Shown: positions 15,693 to 25,997 of the stretch, piece after piece
Position numbering within the stretch: the first letter of the stretch is position 1
Layout: every line of letters begins with the position of its first letter
Assembly: GCA_019695335.1 (NCBI GenBank)
Contig: JAIBAF010000022.1
Location: forward strand, 1-52,669
From: a bacterium
GTDB taxonomy: Bacteria > CLD3 > SB21
Direction: 5' to 3'
Length of the DNA stretch: 52,669 bases
The notes under the pieces: model-generated
The model's database searches: none
What the model was told of the DNA's origin: nothing
Seen by the model: only the letters and a program-made list of their open reading frames with translations
Program-made: the position numbers and the translations under genes

Positions 15693-16435
15693 GCCCGGCC
15701 ACGGCTGACTATTTGTTCAGTTTTGGCCGGATCATTCAGGATCAACTTATACTGTCCGTTGAACCATGGAACGATTTCGGTAATGTGATGCAAATTAACA
15801 ATTGCCGACCGATGCGTTCGGAAAAAATCTTTTTGATTGAGGCGCCCCTCCAATTCATCCAATGTGTATTTCAGATCGTAGCGATGCCCGCTTACATGAG
15901 CAAACGTAATGCTGTGTTCGGTATCAAACCATAGGACATCTTTCGTTTTGATGAGTTTGATCCGTTGATTAACGCGTGTCGGTAACAATTCAATAAAAGA
16001 TTGACCCGCCGATTGCATCAGATCGGTTACGATCTTTTTGACCGTTCGTTGCAAATCCTGGCCAGGTGAAATTCGTTTGAGTTTTCCTATGGCAGCCGAC
16101 AAACGTTCTTTGTCGTATGGTTTAAGCAGATAATCCGTCGCATTGATTTCAAATGCGCGAATGGCGTATTGATCATAAGCGGTTGAAAAAATGACGGCAG
16201 GTACGTAATTCAGATTACGAATGACTTCAAATCCGCTAAGGCCCGGCATCTGAATATCGAGAAACACGACATCCGGTTTGAGCGATTCGATTTTTTCAAT
16301 AGCCTCCAGTCCATCCTTAGCTTCGCCGATCACACTTAATCCCGGATCATTCAATTCTTCTAAAAGTCGTTTGAGTTTGTCGCGCGCTAATTTTTCATCG
16401 TCGACGACTAGAGCATTTAAGACAGTTCCTTCCAT
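15662..16435 (-). CDS. LytTR-family response regulator
   Basis: This 257-residue protein has an N-terminal receiver domain with the acidic pocket (VVDDEKLARD), phosphoacceptor Asp60 in VVFLDIQMPG, the Thr/Ser switch at FSTAYD and Lys in LLKPYDK. A LytTR DNA-binding domain follows from about residue 150 (DVLWFDTEHSITFAHV, DFFRTHRSAIVNLHHI). I chose the ATG at 16435, four bases after the kinase stop, because the receiver core starts right there. LytTR regulators bind pairs of short direct repeats and usually control envelope or export functions. It is the last gene of the TPR/TonB-receptor/2TM/LytS operon and is the partner of the kinase directly upstream. Confidence 0.93.
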   Translation of the reverse strand: MEGTVLNALVVDDEKLARDKLKRLLEELNDPGLSVIGEAKDGLEAIEKIESLKPDVVFLDIQMPGLSGFEVIRNLNYVPAVIFSTAYDQYAIRAFEINATDYLLKPYDKERLSAAIGKLKRISPGQDLQRTVKKIVTDLMQSAGQSFIELLPTRVNQRIKLIKTKDVLWFDTEHSITFAHVSGHRYDLKYTLDELEGRLNQKDFFRTHRSAIVNLHHITEIVPWFNGQYKLILNDPAKTEQIVSRGRAQELKLLLNL

Positions 16436-16439
16436 AGTT

Positions 16440-17510
16440 TTAGCCCCGATGTTTCCCTGGAAGAGTGAGGCGAACATTCACACCTTTTGGTAAGTCCGAT
16501 TCAATCTGAACGCCAAATTGTTGGCCATAGGTTTTTTTCAAACGTTGATCAACGTTCGCCAAGCCGATACCCAATCCGTCAGATTTTTCTTCCCGCTCAA
16601 ATCCGTCACCATCGTCGGCCACACTTACGATCAGAAAACCGTTTTCTAACGAAGATCGCAGTGTCAGTGTACCGCCGTTAATATTTTTGCTTATGCCATG
16701 TTTAAGCGCATTTTCGACGATAGGCTGCAAAATCAAACTTGGAACGAACAGCGTCAGCGATTCTTCGGTGATATGTTTTTCGATTTTTAAAAGATCCTCA
16801 AAACGAACACGCTCTATTTCCAAATAATTTTCGATAAAACGTAATTCTTCTTCAAGAGTAACTTCTTCCTTCTCCGATGCAATCAAAACATATCTGAAAA
16901 TATCTGCAAGTTTTTGAGTGACACGATCGGCTTTTTTAGGATCAACGGCAATTAATGCGGAAATGGAATTGAGCGTATTAAATAAAAAGTGCGGGTTGAT
17001 TTGCGCACGCAATGCTTTAAGCTCCGACTGTATGGCTAATTCTTTTGCTTGTTGCACTTCGGACATTTTATGGATCATTTCACGATAGAAAATCGTTGCA
17101 TAAATACTGGTCGAAACGAGCAGGGTGATGATCAATCCGATAAAAAGTTGCGTATAAACAAGGCGTGCCGAACCCAAGAAATTTTTTCCGCTGATCAACG
17201 TCATAATCGTCAACACAATGTAGGTTCCAAGTAATCCTGACATGGCAAACACGCCTAATTCAATCGCAACCGTTTTGACTGACCGTTTAAAACCTGCCGG
17301 AACAATTTTTGATACGATCTTCGGCGCTGCATATCCCGGCAACAGGCGCATAACAATATAAAATACGGTCGCAACGAGAAATGAGAATTGATACGATTTC
17401 CACGTCCAGTTGGAAATATATAGACTTCCGAAAATGAACGCTGATGCCGAACTAATTCCAAGATACATTAGTATTTCATGAAACAGACGCCGTTCAAAGG
17501 ACTTTTTCAT
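16440..17510 (-). CDS. LytS/YehU-type sensor histidine kinase
   Basis: This 356-residue inner-membrane kinase starts at ATG 17510, two bases after the stop of the 2TM gene and with GGAG inside that gene's end. Four hydrophobic segments fill residues 15-140 (for example SSASAFIFGSLYI and GLIITLLVSTSIYATIF), with no extracytoplasmic sensor domain visible. A short coiled linker leads to the His_kinase domain, with phosphorylated His174 in RAQINPHFLFNTLNSI, and a HATPase domain with QPIVENALKHG (N box) and DDGDGF, GIGLANVDQRL. It phosphorylates the LytTR regulator encoded four bases downstream. The stimulus may be sensed through its membrane helices or through the neighbouring 2TM protein. Confidence 0.92.
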   Translation of the reverse strand: MKKSFERRLFHEILMYLGISSASAFIFGSLYISNWTWKSYQFSFLVATVFYIVMRLLPGYAAPKIVSKIVPAGFKRSVKTVAIELGVFAMSGLLGTYIVLTIMTLISGKNFLGSARLVYTQLFIGLIITLLVSTSIYATIFYREMIHKMSEVQQAKELAIQSELKALRAQINPHFLFNTLNSISALIAVDPKKADRVTQKLADIFRYVLIASEKEEVTLEEELRFIENYLEIERVRFEDLLKIEKHITEESLTLFVPSLILQPIVENALKHGISKNINGGTLTLRSSLENGFLIVSVADDGDGFEREEKSDGLGIGLANVDQRLKKTYGQQFGVQIESDLPKGVNVRLTLPGKHRG

Positions 17511-17512
17511 GA

Positions 17513-17779
17513 TTATTTCTCCATATATTCTCGGATTTTCTTTTCTTCCCATTCTCGGCCCAAACGACCGCCAATCAAAAACACGCGGGCAGCGTGCGAC
17601 AGAATTCCGAAGCCCCACCCGAATGTGACCCAATAAAACCACCAGTAATTAGGAGAAGTTATCATATTGTAAACCACCATTAAGATATTGATCAAAAGAT
17701 ACGTTATCAGATGACCATAAAAATTTTTTAACTCTGAAACGCGGCGTTGCGCTTGCTGAAATTTTTCCTGATCCGTCAT
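17513..17779 (-). CDS. 2TM-domain membrane protein
   Basis: This 88-residue protein has two helices: FYGHLITYLLINILMVVYNM and WWFYWVTFGWGFGILSHAAR. An N-terminal amphipathic charged stretch (FQQAQRRVSELK) and a charged C-terminal tail (EWEEKKIREYMEK) flank them. This matches the '2TM domain' family, small proteins commonly encoded next to or fused with LytTR and LytS proteins in Bacteroidota-type genomes. Its role is unknown, and it may help sensing or localise the kinase. It is cotranscribed with the LytS kinase, whose ribosome site lies inside its last codons. Confidence 0.85.
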   Translation of the reverse strand: MTDQEKFQQAQRRVSELKNFYGHLITYLLINILMVVYNMITSPNYWWFYWVTFGWGFGILSHAARVFLIGGRLGREWEEKKIREYMEK

Positions 17780-17827
17780 ACAAGATTCCTTTAAAATATT
17801 GAATTATCGGTTTAACTACAATCGCAT

Positions 17828-20008
17828 TTATAAACTTGCACTAAAACCGGCTACAATGGTTCGGTTACTGAAATAACTTTTCACTTCATTGCGTTGTGCA
17901 AAATCCTCCGAATAACTGTAATCGAGAATATTTTTAAACCCAAAAATATTCAGTCCTTCGATATACAATACAATGTATTTCCGTTCGCCGAAGAAAATGA
18001 GTTTTGAGAGACGTGAATCGATCCGCTTAAATGCCGGGAACCGGTCTGAATTTTTCTGAGCATAAACAGGTCTCCAGTATTGTCCGTCATACGATCCGGA
18101 TTCAATAGGCGTGAAAGGCCTGCCGCTGGCGTACCGCGCCGTTGATGACCATTCAAATCCTTTCCCTAATCGTGTTTTCTGGACAATTTTGATGTTATGC
18201 GTGACATCGTATATCGTCGGACGACGGGTAAGAACATCCAACTCCGAGCGCTGTGTCTGAATAAAACTGTACGATATCCAGCCTGATGTGCGTCCAATAC
18301 CTCCTTTGATGAAAAAATCGAGGCCCCGCGCAAAACCCTTGCCTTTACTGACATAGTTTTTTTGATCATCTTCAAGCGGCAGTTTAGTATACCATTTGTA
18401 GTATCCTTCGATTTTCAATTGTACGGCATCCATATTTTTTTCATATCCGACGACGGTATGAACGGCCTGCATAGGGTTTAAATCGGGATTTCCGGAGTTT
18501 TGATCATACATGGTTATTCCGGGATATTGATGGAACGATCCCACAGAAAATCTCAAGAATGTATTCGATGCAATTTCGTGCGCAATCGATCCACGAACAT
18601 CCGCCGTCAAAGACTGCGACAATGAATGATAATCTTCACGTATGCCTAAAGACAACGACCAAAGACGTGCCAGTTTATTTTGCAATTCGACGTAATTGCC
18701 CTGCACAAAAGAATGATCGTTACTTTGAGTGCGAACACTGTCAGCGCCGGGATAAAATTCTCCCCGTCGTTTCGGAAGCAAAAAATTCATGTCATATCGG
18801 TCGAGATACGCTTCCGAGCCGAACAGCAGTATCATTTTTGAATTGATTTCGACCGTATTGTCCCATCGCAATTTTAGATTATATTCATAATTATCGCGGT
18901 ACCAATCAAAAAACTCCCAGCGATTGCTGTAACCCGAAAAAGAAAGCGCCGTTTTCGAAAACCATGATTTTCGGATAACATCCGACCATAATAAGCTTGC
19001 GACTTGATTCGATGACGTCAAATCATACCGGCCTTGACTGGATTGAAGCGTGAGATCAAATTTCTGCGCATCATCGCTGTAGAGTCCAAACAATTGAATT
19101 AATCCTGTTTTTGAATAATTATAGTTCACAATTCCGGTAACATTCGACGATGTCGGATCTTCAACGACATCGAAAGCAGGCTTGTTCAATTTAAAAAGAA
19201 GGTCCGTACTCGTTTTTTTTCCGTAAAGTTGTACATTGACTTTATCATTCACAACCCGGAGAAGCCCGCCGCCGACCCCGACCATATTCAAATCGAGGTT
19301 AAATCGGTTTTGCTGGATCCGATTTTCGGTTTCAATATCCAATACGCCTGACAACGCATTGCCATACTTAACTGAAAAACCGCCGCTGGAAAAGTACAAC
19401 CGTTTCATGACAGCCGTTTCAACAACCGTAAAAAGCCCGTTACCTGCCGTGTTCTCACTATGATACGGATGACTCAGTGTCGCTTGATTAATCAGAATCA
19501 GATTTTCCGACGGGCTTCCGCCACGAACAGGCAAAGCAGCAGTTTCGTCCGATTGCACAACTCCCGGCAGGACTTTAATGCTCTGAAAAATATCGGCAGC
19601 GCCTCCCGGAGTAGTATAGACATCAATTTTATTCAGCGTCACTTTACCTTCACCGCCGGTGTACGCACTTGCTTCAATGGTTATTTCCTTTAAATCGAGC
19701 GATTTCTCCTCAAGCGCTATTTCAATGAAAGCTTCATGCGGAAGCTGGATCGCTTTTTGAAAAGTTTCATAACCAATTAAAGCGGCGACCAAGGTCCGAG
19801 GACCTGGAACCGAAGTTTTAATTTCAAAGTAACCGCTGTCATTGCTCACGTCGCCGGCATAATCCCCATCTTTGAAGAAGACATTTACAAAAGCCAGTTT
19901 TTCGCCTTTGTTATCTATAATGGTTCCTTTAAAAATCATTTTTTCCTGCGCTCGTGATGGTGTGACCATCACAAAGATTGTTAACCAAAGGAATACTGTT
20001 CGTGTCAT
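17828..20008 (-). CDS. TonB-dependent receptor with N-terminal carboxypeptidase-like domain
   Basis: This 726-residue outer-membrane protein has a signal peptide (FLWLTIFVMVTPSRAQ), then a CarboxypepD_reg-like beta-sandwich (about residues 24-110: KGTIIDNKGEKLAFVNVFFK, GYFEI, ALIGYETFQKAI). A plug domain follows (DIFQSIKVLPGVV, LPVRGGSPSENLILINQA), then a barrel with paired strands to the C-terminus (VAGFSASL). It is shorter than SusC-type receptors and no SusD partner is present. The TonB-driven import substrate is unknown. It sits in an operon with a periplasmic TPR protein upstream and the 2TM/LytS/LytTR genes downstream, which suggests the two-component system reads or controls this uptake. 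Confidence 0.92.
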   Translation of the reverse strand: MTRTVFLWLTIFVMVTPSRAQEKMIFKGTIIDNKGEKLAFVNVFFKDGDYAGDVSNDSGYFEIKTSVPGPRTLVAALIGYETFQKAIQLPHEAFIEIALEEKSLDLKEITIEASAYTGGEGKVTLNKIDVYTTPGGAADIFQSIKVLPGVVQSDETAALPVRGGSPSENLILINQATLSHPYHSENTAGNGLFTVVETAVMKRLYFSSGGFSVKYGNALSGVLDIETENRIQQNRFNLDLNMVGVGGGLLRVVNDKVNVQLYGKKTSTDLLFKLNKPAFDVVEDPTSSNVTGIVNYNYSKTGLIQLFGLYSDDAQKFDLTLQSSQGRYDLTSSNQVASLLWSDVIRKSWFSKTALSFSGYSNRWEFFDWYRDNYEYNLKLRWDNTVEINSKMILLFGSEAYLDRYDMNFLLPKRRGEFYPGADSVRTQSNDHSFVQGNYVELQNKLARLWSLSLGIREDYHSLSQSLTADVRGSIAHEIASNTFLRFSVGSFHQYPGITMYDQNSGNPDLNPMQAVHTVVGYEKNMDAVQLKIEGYYKWYTKLPLEDDQKNYVSKGKGFARGLDFFIKGGIGRTSGWISYSFIQTQRSELDVLTRRPTIYDVTHNIKIVQKTRLGKGFEWSSTARYASGRPFTPIESGSYDGQYWRPVYAQKNSDRFPAFKRIDSRLSKLIFFGERKYIVLYIEGLNIFGFKNILDYSYSEDFAQRNEVKSYFSNRTIVAGFSASL

Positions 20009-20049
20009 AAAGTTCTCTTTTTTTTTAAAGTCATGCCTCGAGGCAATAT

Positions 20050-20829
20050 TTACTTTGTCGCTCCCAACTTAGCCATTGCAACTTTTGCTTGCCGTGAATC
20101 GGGGTTGATAGCGAGCGCTTCTTTATAATAAGTCATGGCCTTTTCATTATCTTTCAACTCGGCATAAGCATTACCGGTGAATGTCAGGCATTCGTCATAA
20201 CCCCAACCCGGTGTTATTGACATAGAGTCCGTTACTTGTTCTTTGTAAAGCGCAATTGCTTTTTCAAATTCAGGAATGGCTTTATCCGCACCGCCGCCGA
20301 ACATTGCCGGAGTATTCAGTTTGCCAATCCCTTTCAGGTGAAAAGCACGTGGATTTTTTGGATTGGCTTTAATAGCATCGTCGTAATATCCACTCGATTT
20401 CGGACCAAGCCACATTCCCGAAATCGGATTGAATGAAATTTTCATTCCTGTCAGTGTGCCGATCAATGCAAGACACTCTGAATGGTTCGGAGATAATTTG
20501 ATTGCCGTTTCCAATGTCTGAATACCTTCTTCGACTAATTGTTCAGCCATCTGCTCATCTTTTTGAGAACCATACAAACTGCGTATGGTCAAACGATAAT
20601 CGGCATATGCTTTCCAATACAGGGCATCAACATTGTCCGGCTCGACGGCCAGTGCTCTTTCAAAAATCGCTTTCGCGCTAACCATCTCGTCACGGCTCCA
20701 TTTTTTGTAGGCCGTTTCAAATTTTACCTTGCCGTCAAGGATCATCGACTGAATTGTATTGTGATCCTGTGCCATAAGACGTGAAAAGCATAGGCTTGTC
20801 AATACGGCCATTAAGAATAGTTTTTTCAT
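20050..20829 (-). CDS. Periplasmic TPR-repeat protein
   Basis: This 259-residue protein starts at ATG 20829 with AAGGGAA upstream. The signal peptide (LFLMAVLTSLCFSRLMAQ) sends it to the periplasm. TPR motifs are recognisable: AKAIFERALAVEPDNVDALY, LETAIKLSPNHSECLALIG, YYDDAIKANPKNPRAFHL, AIPEFEKAIALYKEQ and AMTYYKEALAINPDSRQA. PAMFGGGADKA is a block also seen in related Bacteroidota proteins. TPRs scaffold protein-protein contacts, so this may partner the TonB receptor encoded 41 bases downstream. It is the first gene of that operon. No catalytic domain is visible. Confidence 0.82.
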   Translation of the reverse strand: MKKLFLMAVLTSLCFSRLMAQDHNTIQSMILDGKVKFETAYKKWSRDEMVSAKAIFERALAVEPDNVDALYWKAYADYRLTIRSLYGSQKDEQMAEQLVEEGIQTLETAIKLSPNHSECLALIGTLTGMKISFNPISGMWLGPKSSGYYDDAIKANPKNPRAFHLKGIGKLNTPAMFGGGADKAIPEFEKAIALYKEQVTDSMSITPGWGYDECLTFTGNAYAELKDNEKAMTYYKEALAINPDSRQAKVAMAKLGATK

Positions 20830-21074
20830 TGCGTTTTCCCTTTCGTTTGGTTGTTTATAAAATTGATTACGGTAACAATTCGTCGCTTCCCGTTTGGAAC
20901 GTTGCATTAAATATATAGGCCGGATATCCGATCCGTATGGCATTTCGTCTGAATGGCAATAGGTCGGTTTGAAATGCCTGATTTGAGGATTGAATTGCAG
21001 TAATTTGTATTGGATAAAATCCTGTGAAATAGTATTTTAGTTCTTTATAAATTTGACTCTTAACTGACTTCATT

Positions 21075-21527
21075 ATGATCAATCGTTTGATGGTATTTCT
21101 GATCCTGTTCACTGGAATTGGGTTTGCACAAAAACCGGGGGATGTGGTGGTGAGCTTTTTATGGGGAGTGCACGTCACCAATCCCCAAAAAGTCAGCGCA
21201 ACGATTGGTTTGATTGGCGGAAGATTCGAGACCGATGGAAATCTAAAAGCGATTAGCGGCTTTTCAATTGAAGCCGAAGCGGGCCTCGGCGGCGCACGTG
21301 GATTTATTGGACATGCGGCATACTTCCGCCCGGCCCTATTTGGATATTCTTACGGTGTTTCGGTTCTTCGAACGTGGCGCAACCCATGGTTAGCCAAACC
21401 CGAAAAATGGTTTGTAGGCATTTCCGGCGATGCCTCATTTTTTTTCGGTAACTTCAAACTTGGTCTGTACCGCCGAACTGATAAAAATAGCATCCTGATC
21501 TCGACTGGATTTGGAATTAAGTGGTGA
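21075..21527 (+). CDS. Small secreted protein of barrel type, unknown function
   Basis: This 150-residue protein has a signal peptide (MVFLILFTGIGFAQ). The remainder alternates hydrophobic and polar residues with many glycines and aromatics: VSATIGLIGGRFE, GFSIEAEAGLGGARGFIGH, GYSYGVSVLRTW, and WFVGISGDASFFFGNFKLGL. This suggests a small eight-stranded outer-membrane barrel or beta-rich periplasmic protein. I do not recognise a family. There is little ribosome-site signal before the ATG. It is transcribed alone, divergently from the TPR/TonB operon. Confidence 0.55.
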   Translation: MINRLMVFLILFTGIGFAQKPGDVVVSFLWGVHVTNPQKVSATIGLIGGRFETDGNLKAISGFSIEAEAGLGGARGFIGHAAYFRPALFGYSYGVSVLRTWRNPWLAKPEKWFVGISGDASFFFGNFKLGLYRRTDKNSILISTGFGIKW

Positions 21528-21584
21528 TATAATCAGCAAAGCCAAAAGTAAGGAATCAAATTAAAACTCATAAAAAGAGAATTT

Positions 21585-22706
21585 ATGACACCTTTCATTA
21601 TCAATATTTCTCAAGCCGTTCTCGATGATTTAAAAATGCGGATCCGAAACACGCGCTGGCCAGACACTATGGACAACTCCGGATGGACGTTCGGCGCCTC
21701 ATTGGATTACATGAAAGAGTTGGCTGTCTACTGGTCAGAAAAATTTGACTGGCGAAAAACGGAACATGAGATCAATTCGTATCCGAATTTTATCGCCGAA
21801 ATCGACGGATACAAAGTTCACTTTCTCCATATCAAAGGAAAAGGGAAAAAAACATTTCCGCTGATCATCACTCACGGTTGGCCGGGATCATTTCTGGAGA
21901 TGATGAAATTGATTCCGTTATTGACTGAAAACAAAGACTTCTCATTTGATCTTGTGATTCCGTCAATGATGGGTTATGGTTTCTCTCAGAAAATTACGGT
22001 TCCGGGTAATAACGTCGGATTGATGGCTGACGTGTGGTTTAAGCTGATGCAACAATTGGGTTATGATAAATTTGGCGCACAAGGCGGCGATTTCGGTGCC
22101 GGCGTCAGTACGGCACTCGCTTTGAAGTACCCCAATAATGTAGCCGGATTACATTTAAATTATATTCCAGGAAATTATTATCCATATTTGCCCGATGGCG
22201 AGCAATGGACCCCTGAGGAAACTCAATTCGATAAAGACGACGAGGATTGGTACCGGCGAGAGGGCGCTTATTCACACCAGCACAAAACCAAACCGTTAAC
22301 GCTGGCATACGGATTACATGATTCTCCGATTGGTATGGCTGCATGGATTGTTGAGAAATTATATGGCTGGGCCGATTGCAAAGGCAACGTCGAAAACGTT
22401 TTCACCAAAGATGAACTGTTATCACACGTCATGCTGTATTGGGTTACCGAAACGATGCATTCCTCTATCCGGCTTTACTACGAGAACAGTAAAGTACCGA
22501 TGCGGTTTGGTAAGAACGATTTTATCAATGTTCCTGTAAGTATTGCGCGATTTCCATTTGAAGAACCTTTCCCACCGCGCAAATTCATCGAAAGAGGATT
22601 CAATATTCGGCGATGGACGGACATGCCGACCGGCGGACATTTTGCCGCGATTGAACAACCACAATTGCTGGCCAACGACTTAATAGAATTCTTTCAAACA
22701 ATTTAA
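21585..22706 (+). CDS. Epoxide hydrolase, alpha/beta-hydrolase family
   Basis: This 373-residue cytoplasmic enzyme has the N-terminal epoxide-hydrolase domain (EHN; NISQAVLDDLKMRIRNTRWP, about residues 4-110). It then has an alpha/beta-hydrolase core: the HGWPGSF oxyanion loop near residue 98, nucleophile Asp169 in QGGDFGAG, and catalytic His352 in TGGHFAAIEQP. The aspartate nucleophile in place of serine separates epoxide hydrolases from esterases. It converts an epoxide to a diol. The EHN-containing branch includes fungal, microsomal and many bacterial enzymes, and the true substrate is not known. Length and motifs are intact. It lies 57 bases after the small barrel gene, perhaps cotranscribed, and ends at a bidirectional terminator. 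Confidence 0.93.
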   Translation: MTPFIINISQAVLDDLKMRIRNTRWPDTMDNSGWTFGASLDYMKELAVYWSEKFDWRKTEHEINSYPNFIAEIDGYKVHFLHIKGKGKKTFPLIITHGWPGSFLEMMKLIPLLTENKDFSFDLVIPSMMGYGFSQKITVPGNNVGLMADVWFKLMQQLGYDKFGAQGGDFGAGVSTALALKYPNNVAGLHLNYIPGNYYPYLPDGEQWTPEETQFDKDDEDWYRREGAYSHQHKTKPLTLAYGLHDSPIGMAAWIVEKLYGWADCKGNVENVFTKDELLSHVMLYWVTETMHSSIRLYYENSKVPMRFGKNDFINVPVSIARFPFEEPFPPRKFIERGFNIRRWTDMPTGGHFAAIEQPQLLANDLIEFFQTI

Positions 22707-22710
22707 AATA

Positions 22711-22742
22711 AAAAAACCTCATGAAAATCATGAGGTTTTTTA
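22711..22742. terminator. Bidirectional intrinsic terminator
   Basis: AACCTCATGA pairs with TCATGAGGTT around a short AAA loop, with A-rich and T-rich flanks on both sides. It closes both the epoxide hydrolase gene and the leftward atp operon. Confidence 0.85.
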
Positions 22743-22759
22743 TAAACGAATGTATAATT

Positions 22760-23173
22760 CTATCGTTTCAAACGTCTTTCAGCAATTCGCATTCGGTTAC
22801 GAGCTCTCGCAATCGCTTGCATAGCGCCGTTGGGTTCAAGATTGCTCCGTTCTTCAAGACGCTTCAATTCACGTTCATGAGCCAACTTGGCGCGATTGAC
22901 ATCAATCTCGGATGCTTTTTCGCATGTTTCAGCCAACACGATGACTTTATTGTCGTGCACTTCGACGAATCCTCCGCTCGTCGCGTAATAATCGTCGTAG
23001 CCGTCGGTCTGACGAACCCGCATTTCACCGATTTTAATTGACGTAATGAACGCGGCATGATTTTTCAAAATTTCAAATCCACCATTGGTTCCAGGTGCGG
23101 CAAAATCAATAACGTCGCCACTGAAAATCACGCGCTGAGGTGTAATAATTTCAAGATGAAAAGTTTTTTCCAT
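22760..23173 (-). CDS. atpC: ATP synthase epsilon subunit
   Basis: This 137-residue protein is the central-stalk epsilon subunit of F1. The N-terminal beta-sandwich (HLEIITPQRVIFSGDVIDFA, GGFEILKNHAAFITSIKIG) is followed by two C-terminal helices (about residues 90-135, rich in Arg/Glu), the form able to inhibit ATP hydrolysis by extending into F1. It is the last gene of the operon, 12 bases after atpD. Confidence 0.95.
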   Translation of the reverse strand: MEKTFHLEIITPQRVIFSGDVIDFAAPGTNGGFEILKNHAAFITSIKIGEMRVRQTDGYDDYYATSGGFVEVHDNKVIVLAETCEKASEIDVNRAKLAHERELKRLEERSNLEPNGAMQAIARARNRMRIAERRLKR

Positions 23174-23185
23174 ATGGGCTTATCC

Positions 23186-24586
<1,401 letters not shown>

Positions 24587-24615
24587 TTAGCCCTTTTATC
24601 TTATAATGTTAAATT

Positions 24616-25506
24616 TTATTCGGCCTGTTGAAGCGCATCGGCGCCGCTGACGACTTCAAGAATTTCTTTCGTAATCGCCGCCTGTCGAGCGCGGTTGTAA
24701 AACAGCGTCAGCGTTTGAATAAGCTCACCCGCGTTTTCTGTCGCAGAATCCATCGCCGTCATACGAGCGCCCATTTCTGCGGCAAAAGATTCCAACAAAA
24801 TACGCCACATCTGCACATTCAAATGTTTGGGAACAAGCGTATTGATAATTTCATATTGAGATGGTTCGTAGATATAATCGGTTTCTACGCTATGCCGGCG
24901 ATCGGCCTGAACCTTTTCCGGTTCGACCGGCAGCATTTTTTCAACGATCAGATTTTGCTGCAAAGCCGATTTGAATTCATTGTAAATCACATGTACTTCA
25001 TCGGCGCGGCCGGACGTATATTCCTCGACACACGCCGATACGATATCCTGCGCCGTTCCATATTGAAGATGATTAAAAAAATTGACGAACCGCTGAGCCA
25101 CCGGATAATGGCGTTTGGTAAAAAATTCATCGCCTTTCCTTCCGACCGTGATCAGTTTCAAACGCCCTTCGTCATGAAAGGGTTTGAATTCATTACCGAT
25201 CAATTGATTGACACGGCGAATAATGTTGCTGTTAAAAGCGCCGCACAGCGAACGGTCGGCCGTCACTACAACGAGCAAAACGTTTTTAACTTCGCGATGG
25301 TGAATGAGCGGATTTTTTTGCGCTTGAGGATCGAGCGCCAGATGTTTGATCAGAGCGCCCAATTTATACGCGTAAGGCCGGGCGGACAAAATATTTTCCT
25401 GCGCTTTGCGCAATTTTGCCGCTGCTACCATTTTCATGGCTTTCGTAATTTTTTGAGTGCTTTTGACGGTACTGATGCGTTGTCTGATTTCACGTAACGT
25501 TGCCAT
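24616..25506 (-). CDS. atpG: ATP synthase gamma subunit
   Basis: This 296-residue protein is the rotary central-stalk gamma subunit. The N-terminal helix TLREIRQRISTVKSTQKITK and the C-terminal AMDSATENAGELIQTLTLFYNRARQAAITKEI form the coiled coil that turns inside F1. The central domain carries VTADRSLCGAFNSNI, typical of gamma. It is separated from atpA by two lipoprotein genes, an arrangement I do not know from standard operons. It begins 27 bases after the second of these. Confidence 0.97.
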   Translation of the reverse strand: MATLREIRQRISTVKSTQKITKAMKMVAAAKLRKAQENILSARPYAYKLGALIKHLALDPQAQKNPLIHHREVKNVLLVVVTADRSLCGAFNSNIIRRVNQLIGNEFKPFHDEGRLKLITVGRKGDEFFTKRHYPVAQRFVNFFNHLQYGTAQDIVSACVEEYTSGRADEVHVIYNEFKSALQQNLIVEKMLPVEPEKVQADRRHSVETDYIYEPSQYEIINTLVPKHLNVQMWRILLESFAAEMGARMTAMDSATENAGELIQTLTLFYNRARQAAITKEILEVVSGADALQQAE

Positions 25507-25533
25507 GCAATTCCTTAAAAATAGCCTGTGTTT

Positions 25534-25905
25534 TTATTGCTTTTCAGTGTCAGCGCTGTCGGAAAGGGCTTTTTCGTCCAGACTTTTCATAGCCTCTTCC
25601 ATGATCGCCTGCGTCGATATATCGTTGAATTGCTTTTTCTTTTCGTCGTTTTTGTTGATCTCGGCCATCGTATGTTTAAAATCGGCGCCTGTATAGCCTA
25701 ATGGCTGAGTAAATTTTTCGATTTCATCTATTGGGGCATCTTCCGGGCGTTGATATTTTTTTATAAAAACTTCATCGCCGGCCATTTTCAGAAATATTTT
25801 CACGAACGCGTCCATTGGAATCTCTTTGGGTTTTTGTGCGCACCCGGACCAGCCGAGCGCCATGATCGTGATGATCGTTGCAATGAATCCTAGTGAACGT
25901 TTCAT
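25534..25905 (-). CDS. Small lipoprotein inside the atp operon (copy 2)
   Basis: This 123-residue protein starts at ATG 25905 with GAGG upstream; a GTG further upstream is not favoured. Its lipoprotein signal is LGFIATIITIMALGWSG-Cys. The mature part is helical and charged and shares landmarks with the preceding gene: KEIPMD right after the Cys, K-I-x-L-K, G-Y-T-G-ADFK near residue 75, a DEKK block and MEEAMKSL near the end. The two are thus diverged paralogues. Function is unknown. The small size, anchor and IPMD-plus-helices pattern faintly recall DUF4296-type lipoproteins. The C-terminal tail is acidic and polar. It ends 27 bases before atpG. Confidence 0.8.
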   Translation of the reverse strand: MKRSLGFIATIITIMALGWSGCAQKPKEIPMDAFVKIFLKMAGDEVFIKKYQRPEDAPIDEIEKFTQPLGYTGADFKHTMAEINKNDEKKKQFNDISTQAIMEEAMKSLDEKALSDSADTEKQ

Positions 25906-25997
25906 AATCAACCTCACATTTTATGGTAAATATGAACGGTATTGTTTTGCCGGCGAATGATTTCTACCAACATCCTCAGCAAGCCTCTCGGCCTATA

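Noticed and set aside
17511-17642. Upstream extension of the LytS kinase gene
   Set aside because: The extra residues overlap the 2TM gene and show no domain; ATG 17510 has a ribosome site.
24628-25497. Long rightward open frame (289 codons) antisense to atpG
   Set aside because: It lies wholly within the gamma subunit gene, which has clear family motifs; the antisense product has no family features or ribosome site.
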